From NCBI GenBank assembly GCA_037130755.1, contig JBAXSI010000008.1, positions 16,999 through 80,998 of the forward strand: 64,000 bases of DNA. The letters are read 5' to 3'. Made by a program: the position numbers and the translations under genes. The first letter of the stretch is position 1; each line of letters starts with the position of its first letter. Of the stretch, positions 24,569-31,520 are shown one piece after another. The notes under the pieces were generated by a model that was not told the origin of the DNA, did no database searches, and worked only from the letters and a program-made list of their open reading frames with translations. Source of the DNA: UBA10649 sp037130755 (lineage in GTDB: Bacteria; Actinomycetota; Actinomycetes; S36-B12).

Positions 24569-25798
24569 CTAGTGCTCGGCGAGGTATCGGGTGAACAGGA
24601 ACCCGTCGTGCTGGAGCGTCTGCACGAGGGCGTAGCGGACGGGACTCGGGACGGGTGGGCCGACATGGACCTGTCCTCCGGCCGCGAGCAGGGGCGACAG
24701 TGACAGGTCCACCTCGTCGATCAATCCTGCGGCGGCGACGCCCGCAAGGAGTCGCACGCCGCCTTCGCACACGATGCGCATGAGCCCGCGCTTGTGCAAC
24801 TCCTCTACGCATTCGGTCGCCACATCACGCACGCCTGGCAGCACGACGACGTCAGCGGCAGCCTGTGCCGCCTCCAGGTCCGCGTTCTCGTGACCAGCGG
24901 TGGTGAACACGATCGGTCTGCGTGCCGACTCGGCGAAGAGCGGGTCGGACCACGGCAGGTCGAGTGAGCCGCTCAGGACGGCGAGTACAGGAGCCTCGGC
25001 TAGGCCGAGCGAAGCCCGTTCGACCTGTGCATCGTCTCGGGCCTTCATCGGCTTGTAGCGCTCGGCCCGCAGCGTGCCCGCTCCGATGAGTATGGCGTCG
25101 CTGAGTCGGCGGGCCTCGGCCAGCACCCGCTGATCGAAAGGAGAGGAGATGGATCCGCTGCGTCCATCCGCTCCCGCAACTGCACCATCGAGCGTCAGCA
25201 CCATCATCGCTCGAAGCCATGCCCGGTCGGCGGGCCACGGGTAGGCACGGGCAAGGGCGATGGCGTCGAGGTCCGTAGTAGGCAGGCCGATGATGGACGA
25301 CGGCGCGCCAGCCGACACGTGCGACCACACCTGGAGATCGTGCTGCCCGTCACGGCGCTGCTGCGCGCCACGCAGCACTCCGTCCAGCGCGAAGCCGGCG
25401 CGCGCCAGAGCACGTTGCTCGGCGATGTTCTCGACGTCGGTGCTCGCCTCGACGCGGATCACGCCGTCAGCGTGCAACTCCTCCGCGAGCAGCCGCTGGG
25501 CGACGGCACCGATGCCGTGCCCGCGCCAATCGTCGATCAGGCTGATGCCGATGTTGCTGGCACGTGAGCCGGGCGTCGGTCCGTGCCATACCGCATGCGC
25601 CGACATGTCGCCGACCGCACTGACCTCGCCGTCGTGTGTCACCTCGATCAGCCACCGCTCGATCGGCATGCCTCGCGCCTCGGGGGCGAACTCGCCCCAG
25701 TCGTCATATTCGCTCGGCGACGTCGGCCGGGGATGCTCGTCATCGATGCGTCGAATCGAGACGATGCCGATTCCGAGGCTCTCCGCGTTCGGGGTCAT
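24569..25798 (-). CDS. GNAT acetyltransferase-RibD C-terminal reductase fusion
   Basis: The 409-residue protein joins two domains. Residues 1-165 are a GNAT acetyltransferase with the acetyl-CoA motif DDWRGHGIGAVAQRLL and a family-typical ENIAEQRALARAGF. Residues about 170-409 are a RibD C-terminal/dihydrofolate-reductase-like domain with RAMMVLTLDGAVAG, ILIGAGTLRAERY and RIVCEGGVRLL. The second half suggests NADPH-dependent reduction of a pyrimidine or pterin-like substrate. It overlaps the VOC gene by 4 bp (ATGA). No riboflavin gene is nearby, and the joint substrate is unknown. Confidence 0.82.
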   Translation of the reverse strand: MTPNAESLGIGIVSIRRIDDEHPRPTSPSEYDDWGEFAPEARGMPIERWLIEVTHDGEVSAVGDMSAHAVWHGPTPGSRASNIGISLIDDWRGHGIGAVAQRLLAEELHADGVIRVEASTDVENIAEQRALARAGFALDGVLRGAQQRRDGQHDLQVWSHVSAGAPSSIIGLPTTDLDAIALARAYPWPADRAWLRAMMVLTLDGAVAGADGRSGSISSPFDQRVLAEARRLSDAILIGAGTLRAERYKPMKARDDAQVERASLGLAEAPVLAVLSGSLDLPWSDPLFAESARRPIVFTTAGHENADLEAAQAAADVVVLPGVRDVATECVEELHKRGLMRIVCEGGVRLLAGVAAAGLIDEVDLSLSPLLAAGGQVHVGPPVPSPVRYALVQTLQHDGFLFTRYLAEH

Positions 25799-26187
25799 GC
25801 AGATGCCGGGCAGAAGAACTCGATGGCGATGCCGTCCGGATCACGCGCGGTGACGGCCCATCCGTAGGCGACCTCCTCGAGTGGGCCATGGTCCATGTCG
25901 AGCTCCTCGAGTCGGTCCTTCCACGCTCGCACCTCGTCCGCGCTCGAGCAGCCAAGGCCAAGATGATCCAGTCCGACAGCGGTGCAGTCGAAGGCACCGT
26001 CGCCAGTGGTGTCGTGACGGGTCACGCCGATGACCAGGCCGCTGGGCCATTGCATCCGGAGGCGCTCCCATGAGGGTCCCTGCCGCTCCACCGAGGCAGC
26101 AGGCCCGAGGAGCCGCTGGTACCACTCGGCGCTTCTTGCCACGTCGGTGACGGTCAGGGTGACGTGATGGATCAGGGGTGCAGTCAT
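25795..26187 (-). CDS. VOC (glyoxalase/bleomycin-resistance) family protein
   Basis: The 130-residue protein has two beta-alpha-beta-beta-beta modules: IHHVTLTVTDVARSAEWYQRLLG (shown split: IHHVTLTVTDVARSAE, WYQRLLG), LDHLGLG, and the C-terminal DPDGIAIEFFCP. His and Glu in these strands fit VOC metal ligands. It is the first gene of a two-gene operon with the GNAT-reductase fusion. CAGGAT lies six bases before the ATG on the minus strand. The substrate is unknown. Confidence 0.85.
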   Translation of the reverse strand: MTAPLIHHVTLTVTDVARSAEWYQRLLGPAASVERQGPSWERLRMQWPSGLVIGVTRHDTTGDGAFDCTAVGLDHLGLGCSSADEVRAWKDRLEELDMDHGPLEEVAYGWAVTARDPDGIAIEFFCPASA

Positions 26188-26310
26188 CGGCCCATCCTGC
26201 CTCCGATTGTGGGGACCCGCTGAGGGGACCCCACGCCGACCGGGGTGTCCTGCGTCTCATCGGCTCGTGTCGTCACCGGGACATCAGGAGGGCCCACGTA
26301 CGCTGTGGCG

Positions 26311-27876
26311 GTGCCCCGCCCGTCAAGGAGAACCGTGTCTGCGGCGGTGGCGATCCTCACGGTGCTCGCCATCGTTCTCGCCCTGGGCGGCGCCAATGTC
26401 CTGGCACAGCGCACTCGCCGGGTGACATCTCAGCAGACCGTCCTCACGACAGGCGCGTCCGCAACGATCGGCGAAGCGCCCATCACGACGAGCCGGCCGA
26501 TTCGCAACGTGGTCCTCGTCCTGGCGGATGACCTCGACTGGAAACTCTGGAACGAGGTGCCTCGCCTGCGGGCGCTGCAGGACCAGGGGATGACGTTCTC
26601 CAACTTCGTGGTGTCCGACTCGCTGTGCTGTCCGTCCCGGACGACGATCTTCCGCGGGCAGTACGTCCACAACCATCAGGTCGTCTCCAATGACGCGGTG
26701 ACCGGCGGCGGCTGGCCCGCCTTTCGCGACAAGGGCTACCCGACGGACTGCCTGCCGACGTGGCTCCATGCGGCCGGGGTCCACACCGGGCTGATCGGCA
26801 AGTACCTCAACGAGTTCCCGCAGACGCTCGCCGAGGCAACAACCAAGCAGCCGGGCTGGGACGACTTCGTGGTTCCGTACACGAATGCGGCGGCGTATGC
26901 CGGGTACAACTACACGCTGGTCGACAACGGACTCATCCGGCGCTTTGGCGCGGCTCCGAAGGACTTCCTGAACGACGTCCTCAACCGCAAGGCCGTGGAA
27001 TTCCTCGCGACGGCGCCGGATCGGTTCTTCCTCGAGTTGTCGTCGCTGACCCCGCACCTGCCATCCCCGGTTGCGGCGCGGCATCTGGGATCGCACACCT
27101 TCGCCCGAGTGCCACGCGACCCGTCCTTCGACGCTGCCGTGACCAATCCACCGTCGTGGCTGGCAACGCTCCAGCCATTCGGGCCCAAGATGGTGCGGAA
27201 CATGGACCGCCTCTGGCAGCAGCGGGCGGAGTCAGCGGAGTCGTTCGCGGACTCCGTACAGGTCGTCATGGACGAGCTGAAGCGCACCGGCCACGACAAG
27301 GACACGCTGGTCGTCGTGACGTCCGACAACGGCTTCCACGTCGGCAGCTATCGCACCATGCGCGGCAAGCGCACCGCCTTCGACGTCGACACCGTGGTGC
27401 CGATGGTCGTCATCGGGCCTGGCGTGCCGAGGGGGACGGATGTGTCGGCGATGGTCTCCGAGACCGACCTGGCGCCGACGATCACGACGATGCTCGGCGT
27501 CGACAGTCCAGCCTGGGTCGACGGCCAGAGCATCGCGGGGTACTTCGACCCGTCAGCGGTGCCTTACGGCGCCGAGCCGAACACGCGAACGGCCGCCCTG
27601 AGCGAGAGCCTGGGCATCGCCGGACCGGGGGACCCGGACTTCGAGATTGCGGCACCCCCCAACTTCACGGCGATGCATACCAAGGAGTGGCTGTACGTCG
27701 AGTCGCTCAACGGCGAGAAGGAGCTCTACAACCGGATCACCGATCCGTTCGAGCTCGACAACGTGATCGACTCGGCGCCGCCGGACATCGTGCTAGCACT
27801 GCAACGGCAGTTCGCGGCCATGAGCGTGTGCGCCGGGGATTCCTGCCGGGTCGCGGACTCGATGACCCTGCCCTGA
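26311..27876 (+). CDS. Secreted/anchored sulfatase
   Basis: The 521-residue arylsulfatase-family protein has an N-terminal hydrophobic segment (residues 11-32) after MPRPSRR, a metal-binding VLADDLDWKLW (Asp73, Asp74), the formylglycine site CCPSR at 106-110 followed by TTIFRGQYVHNH, a LIGKYLNEF block and VVVTSDNGFHVGS. Cys106 should be converted to formylglycine. It should act outside the membrane on sulfate esters. TACGCT (26299-26304) lies six bases before GTG 26311, which favours this start over GTG 26305 or 26335. No sulfatase-modifying enzyme is in the window. Confidence 0.85.
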   Translation: MPRPSRRTVSAAVAILTVLAIVLALGGANVLAQRTRRVTSQQTVLTTGASATIGEAPITTSRPIRNVVLVLADDLDWKLWNEVPRLRALQDQGMTFSNFVVSDSLCCPSRTTIFRGQYVHNHQVVSNDAVTGGGWPAFRDKGYPTDCLPTWLHAAGVHTGLIGKYLNEFPQTLAEATTKQPGWDDFVVPYTNAAAYAGYNYTLVDNGLIRRFGAAPKDFLNDVLNRKAVEFLATAPDRFFLELSSLTPHLPSPVAARHLGSHTFARVPRDPSFDAAVTNPPSWLATLQPFGPKMVRNMDRLWQQRAESAESFADSVQVVMDELKRTGHDKDTLVVVTSDNGFHVGSYRTMRGKRTAFDVDTVVPMVVIGPGVPRGTDVSAMVSETDLAPTITTMLGVDSPAWVDGQSIAGYFDPSAVPYGAEPNTRTAALSESLGIAGPGDPDFEIAAPPNFTAMHTKEWLYVESLNGEKELYNRITDPFELDNVIDSAPPDIVLALQRQFAAMSVCAGDSCRVADSMTLP

Positions 27877-27891
27877 GTAGTGTTCTGACGC

Positions 27892-28368
27892 ATGGCGGAT
27901 GTGGTGCTGCGGACGGCGGCTGCCGACGACGTGCCGTCGATTGTGGGTATCTTCCAGCGCAGCCGGCGTGCTGCGATGCCGTGGCTCCCGGTCCTGCATT
28001 CGCACGAGGAGGATCTCGCCTTCTTCAGTGCCCAGATCGCCGACCAGGACGCCTGGGTGGTGACCGCTGACGGGCTGGTGCAGGCGTTCGCGATTGCCGG
28101 TGACGGCTGGCTGAACCACATCTACGTCGAACCGGATCGGCGAGGTTCCGGTCATGGCACTCACCTCGTCGGGGAAGTCAAGCGGCGCTTCCCGGCTGGA
28201 GTCCAGCTTTGGGTCTTCGAGCAGAATGCGGCGGCCAGGAGGTTCTATGCCGGGCAGGGGTTCGTCGAGGTCGAGATGACGGACGGAACCGGCAACGAGG
28301 AGCGGATGCCAGACGTGCGCATGCAGTGGTCGGGGTCAGTCGCCGATCTCCGCGCGCACGGCGTATAG
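27892..28368 (+). CDS. GNAT family N-acetyltransferase
   Basis: The 158-residue protein shows the GNAT order: VLRTAAADDVPSIVGIF, LNHIYVEPDRRGSGHGTHLV (acetyl-CoA motif RRGSGHG) and VFEQNAAARRFYAGQGFVEV. It starts 15 bp after the sulfatase stop and may be cotranscribed. Its 3' end overlaps the convergent tryptophan dioxygenase gene by 33 bp. Substrate unknown. Confidence 0.85.
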   Translation: MADVVLRTAAADDVPSIVGIFQRSRRAAMPWLPVLHSHEEDLAFFSAQIADQDAWVVTADGLVQAFAIAGDGWLNHIYVEPDRRGSGHGTHLVGEVKRRFPAGVQLWVFEQNAAARRFYAGQGFVEVEMTDGTGNEERMPDVRMQWSGSVADLRAHGV

Positions 28369-29190
28369 CTCGGGAAAGAACGTCAGCTCGAGTGCGCGCC
28401 GCAGGAAGGGCACGCCGCTCGAGCCGCCGGTCCCAGACTTGGACCCGATGATCCGCTCGACGGTCTTGAGGTGCCGGAACCGCCAGGTCTGGAAGTTGTC
28501 CTCGACATCGATGAGCGACTCGCAGGCCTCGTACTCCTTCCAGAACTCGTGCGAGTTGTCATAGATCCGCGCGAAGGACGGGACGAGGTCTGCATGCAGG
28601 TGCCACGGAACGGTCACGTCGCGGTCCAGGATCTCTGCGGGCACGGGGTGGCCCAGCCGTTTCAGGAATCGGAGGAACTCGTCGTAGAGCGTCGGCTCGT
28701 TCATCAGATCCACGAGGGTGCTGTGGATCTCCGGGTCATGATCGAAGACCTGGAGCATGTCGGGGTTCTTGTTGCCGAGGATGAACTCGATCGCCCGATA
28801 CTGCCAGGACTGGAAGCCCGATGAGCTCTGCAGGTAGGAGCGGAACTGCGCGTACTCGCTCGGGGTGAGCGTCGTCAGCACGCTCCACTGCTCAATCAGG
28901 GTGTTCTGGATGTGCTTCACGCGGGCCAGGCACTTCAGGGCCGGCTGCAGGTCGTCGTTCTTGAGCAGCGTCCTGGTCGCGCGCAGTTCGTGAAGCATGA
29001 GCTTGAGCCATAGTTCGGACGTCTGGTGCTGGATGATGAAGAGCATCTCGTCGTGCCGGGGAGGGTCGCTGAGCGGCTGCTGGGCGGACAGGATGAGGTC
29101 GAGTCTCAGGTAGTCCCCATAGGACATTGCCTGTCGGAAATCACGGCGAACGGTGGTCTCCAGTGACCTCGTGTTCTCGCCTTCGGTCAT
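28336..29190 (-). CDS. kynA: Tryptophan 2,3-dioxygenase
   Basis: The 284-residue haem dioxygenase has SYGDYLRLDLILSAQ, the HQTSELWLKLMLHEL block (substrate-binding His and distal site) and a proximal-His region FRHLKTVERIIGSKSGTGG followed by SSG. It opens L-tryptophan to N-formylkynurenine, first step of the kynurenine pathway. GAGG lies before the ATG at 29190. No kynureninase or formamidase gene is adjacent. The 3' end overlaps the convergent GNAT gene by 33 bp. Confidence 0.93.
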   Translation of the reverse strand: MTEGENTRSLETTVRRDFRQAMSYGDYLRLDLILSAQQPLSDPPRHDEMLFIIQHQTSELWLKLMLHELRATRTLLKNDDLQPALKCLARVKHIQNTLIEQWSVLTTLTPSEYAQFRSYLQSSSGFQSWQYRAIEFILGNKNPDMLQVFDHDPEIHSTLVDLMNEPTLYDEFLRFLKRLGHPVPAEILDRDVTVPWHLHADLVPSFARIYDNSHEFWKEYEACESLIDVEDNFQTWRFRHLKTVERIIGSKSGTGGSSGVPFLRRALELTFFPELYAVRAEIGD

Positions 29191-29219
29191 GACGGCCTCC
29201 CTCGACGGCGATCGCAAGG

Positions 29220-29624
29220 TTACTGAGTCGAGGCGGCCTGCGCAGCGTTCCTGACGACTGTCGCCCCGCTCACGAGCCCGCGTCGCCACGGGGGCACGCC
29301 GTCGATCTCGATCTCGAGGCTGAAACTGAGGAATGTCCGGATGAGCACGATCAGTCCGAGGACGACGACGTTGTTGAGGGTCGGCGCAACGGCCACTGTC
29401 CGGATCAGGTCGCCGGCAACGAGCACCTCGAGCCCGAGGAGGATCACGCCGCCGAAGGACTGGCGCAGGGTCCGGTAGGTGAGGCCACCGTCGTGTGTCG
29501 AGCGATAGACCCGGATGGCGAGGAAGAACGCGAAGAACAGCCCGATGATCAAGATGAGCGCGGCTGCGATCTCGAAGGCCTGTGCGACGGTCAGCATCCA
29601 GTGCGTGTAGGTGGAGTCGTCCAT
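29220..29624 (-). CDS. DUF1622 membrane protein
   Basis: The 134-residue protein has three hydrophobic helices and the family-typical FGGVILLGLEVLVAGDLIRT followed by LGLIVLIRTFLSFSLEIEI. No function is known for DUF1622. Its ATG lies 1 bp after the PPOX-fold gene stop, so translation is coupled. It is 29 bp upstream of kynA on the same strand. Confidence 0.82.
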   Translation of the reverse strand: MDDSTYTHWMLTVAQAFEIAAALILIIGLFFAFFLAIRVYRSTHDGGLTYRTLRQSFGGVILLGLEVLVAGDLIRTVAVAPTLNNVVVLGLIVLIRTFLSFSLEIEIDGVPPWRRGLVSGATVVRNAAQAASTQ

Positions 29625-29625
29625 C

Positions 29626-30099
29626 TCAGCCCTCGCCTCCTGCGATCCGCGGGCTCATGCGGGTGGAGTAGTCCCACGATGTCACGGTGAGGCCGGCGAT
29701 GCGGATCGACACCTCGTCATCGGTCCTGGCGAGGAGCCAGTCCGCGAGGGGGGTGCCGTCCTGGCCGTAGCGTTCGATCAGTGCTGGCAGCACCGAGGCA
29801 GCCGACGCGGTATCGACAGTCGCCGTGCCGAAGCCTCGGACCCCGCGGTAGGGGGGCGCGTCGGCCGACACTTCAAAGGCGCAGCGTGGGTCTCGGCGAA
29901 GCCGCGCTGTGAGCACCGCATCGGCCCGGGTGCAGCACCACAGGGCCTCACCTTCGAAGAGGAACCACAGGGACTGCACGAGCGGATGGCCGGGACCATT
30001 GGTCGCGAGCCGGATCGGGATGGCTGCATCGCCCAGGAAGGCGCCGACGCCATCGGCATCCCATGGACCCGAGCGCACCGTGATCGCCCCGTCGGCCAT
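29626..30099 (-). CDS. Pyridoxamine 5'-phosphate oxidase-fold (PPOX) family protein
   Basis: The 157-residue protein has the split-barrel flavin/F420-binding layout: RLATNGPGHPLVQSLWFLF, LWCCTRADAVLTARLRRDPR and RGVRGFGTATV. It may bind FMN or F420 in the cytoplasm; the substrate is unknown. CACAAT lies six bases before the ATG on the minus strand and there is no SD. It heads a likely unit with the DUF1622 gene and possibly kynA. Confidence 0.75.
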   Translation of the reverse strand: MADGAITVRSGPWDADGVGAFLGDAAIPIRLATNGPGHPLVQSLWFLFEGEALWCCTRADAVLTARLRRDPRCAFEVSADAPPYRGVRGFGTATVDTASAASVLPALIERYGQDGTPLADWLLARTDDEVSIRIAGLTVTSWDYSTRMSPRIAGGEG

Positions 30100-30159
30100 G
30101 GGGCGATTGTGCGCCGTCCGGGCGTGCCCGTCCGGCAGGCTCGCCCCGAGAGAGCCGAT

Positions 30160-30188
30160 TTGACGGTTCATGGGCCTCATGCGAAAGT
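30160..30188 (+). promoter_or_regulatory. Candidate promoter of riboswitch-terC unit
   Basis: TTGACG (30160-30165), a 17-bp spacer and GAAAGT (30183-30188) place transcription start near 30195, at the 5' edge of the riboswitch. Consensus match only. Confidence 0.45.
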
Positions 30189-30192
30189 GTTG

Positions 30193-30288
30193 TGAGCAAG
30201 GGGAGTACACCTCAGCCGCCGATCGTCATCACGTTGCCCAGCAACCGGTCGGCGGGCCGGTTCCACCGGTGGCGGAGACCTTGTGCCC
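30193..30288 (+). promoter_or_regulatory. yybP-ykoY (manganese) riboswitch
   Basis: The element opens with CAAGGGGAGTA (30197-30207), has the inner CGTCATCACG-type loop (30214-30223), a central arm around 30242-30270, and closes with GGCGGAGACCTTG (30271-30283). CAAGG and CCTTG pair as P1. These are the conserved landmarks of the yybP-ykoY Mn2+ aptamer, which commonly precedes terC-type and P-type ATPase genes. It ends 37 bp before the terC start, so it probably turns terC on when Mn2+ is high. Confidence 0.85.
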
Positions 30289-30325
30289 TCGGCAGCAAAC
30301 GCTGCCCCGGACACCAAGGAGTCTC

Positions 30326-31249
30326 GTGGACGTTTCCCTCTGGGCCTGGATCGCCCTCCTCGTCGGCGTGCTCGCGATGCTCGCAGTGGACCTGCTGCTG
30401 CATCGTGATGCGCACGTCATCAGCGTGAAGGAGGCCGGGATCTGGTCGGCCATCTGGGTGGCGATCGGTCTCGCGGTAGGTGGAGTGATCTGGTGGCTGG
30501 CCGGATCGGAATTCGGCCTTCAGTACTTCGCCGGCTACGTCATCGAGAAGACCCTCGCCATCGACAACGTCTTCGTGTGGGCCATGATCTTCAGCTTCTT
30601 CGCAGTCCCTCGGCAGTACCAGCATCGGGTGCTGTTCTACGGCGTCGTGGGAGCGCTGGTCTTCCGCGCGGTGTTCATCGGTGCGGGATCGGTGCTGATC
30701 GCCAGTGCCAGCTGGGTGCTCTACCTCTTCGGCGCGTTCCTGGTACTCACCGGAATCCGCATGCTGCGCCGGCGCAACGAGCATCCGGACCCGTCGTCGT
30801 CTCGCACCCTTCGACTGTTCCGTAAATTCGTCCCGACGACCGATGAGTTCGATGGCGCGAAGTTCCTCACCCGGCGCAACGGGGTACTTATCGCGACTCC
30901 GCTGCTTGCCGTTCTCGTGCTCATCGAGGTGACCGACATCATCTTCGCCGTGGACTCGATTCCCGCCGTGTTCGCCGTTACGCAGGAGCCCTTCCTCGTA
31001 TTCGCCAGCAATGCGTTGGCGATCCTGGGGCTGCGGGCCATGTACTTCCTGCTGGCCGACCTGATCCATCGATTCGTCTACCTCAAGGCGGGCTTGTCGC
31101 TGGTCCTGGTGTGGGTCGGCATCAAGATGATCGTCGGGCACAGCCTGATCACGATCCCGACGCTGTTGAGCCTCTCGGTCGTGCTCGGGATCATCGCCGT
31201 CTCGATCGTGGCCAGCCTCATGGCGACGAAGGACAGAGTCCATGCATAG
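30326..31249 (+). CDS. TerC family membrane protein (probable Mn exporter)
   Basis: The 307-residue TerC/Alx-type protein has nine or so helices with the acidic membrane motifs EKTLAIDNVFVWAMIF and EVTDIIFAVDSIPAVFAVT, whose Asp residues are metal ligands in the family. TerC proteins export Mn2+ or load it to secreted enzymes. GTG 30326 follows AAGGAG by four bases. A Mn-type riboswitch lies upstream. It overlaps the PGPGW-type gene by 8 bp. Confidence 0.9.
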   Translation: MDVSLWAWIALLVGVLAMLAVDLLLHRDAHVISVKEAGIWSAIWVAIGLAVGGVIWWLAGSEFGLQYFAGYVIEKTLAIDNVFVWAMIFSFFAVPRQYQHRVLFYGVVGALVFRAVFIGAGSVLIASASWVLYLFGAFLVLTGIRMLRRRNEHPDPSSSRTLRLFRKFVPTTDEFDGAKFLTRRNGVLIATPLLAVLVLIEVTDIIFAVDSIPAVFAVTQEPFLVFASNALAILGLRAMYFLLADLIHRFVYLKAGLSLVLVWVGIKMIVGHSLITIPTLLSLSVVLGIIAVSIVASLMATKDRVHA

Positions 31250-31520
31250 TGACCGCGGCCTGAAGGCCTGGAATGCGCTGCCTCACCCGATCCGCTGGGT
31301 GGTGGTGGCCGGCGTCGGCAGCACGCTCGTCGTGATCGGACTGGCCCTGCTGGTGCTGCCGGGGCCGGGCATCCCGATCCTCATCCTCGGCCTCATCGTG
31401 CTGGCCACGGAGTTCGCCTGGGCGGAGTTGGTGCTCCGGAAGGTGAAGCAGCACAGCACCGACGCGGTGGGCAAGGCCAGAGCCCTTGCCCGTAGGAAGA
31501 GTCGGTCAGCCGACGACTGA
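31242..31520 (+). CDS. PGPGW-type (TIGR02611-like) small membrane protein
   Basis: The 92-residue protein has two hydrophobic helices around LLVLPGPGIPILILGLIVLA and ends in a Lys/Arg-rich tail. The PGPG motif between helices defines the family, of unknown role. It overlaps terC by 8 bp and so shares its riboswitch control. It overlaps the convergent spermidine-synthase-like gene by 15 bp. Confidence 0.78.
   Translation: MHSDRGLKAWNALPHPIRWVVVAGVGSTLVVIGLALLVLPGPGIPILILGLIVLATEFAWAELVLRKVKQHSTDAVGKARALARRKSRSADD

Noticed and set aside
26209..26234. GTGGGG/CCCCAC inverted repeat between the VOC and sulfatase genes
   Set aside because: Only 6 bp with a 14-base spacer in GC-rich DNA; too weak to list as a site.
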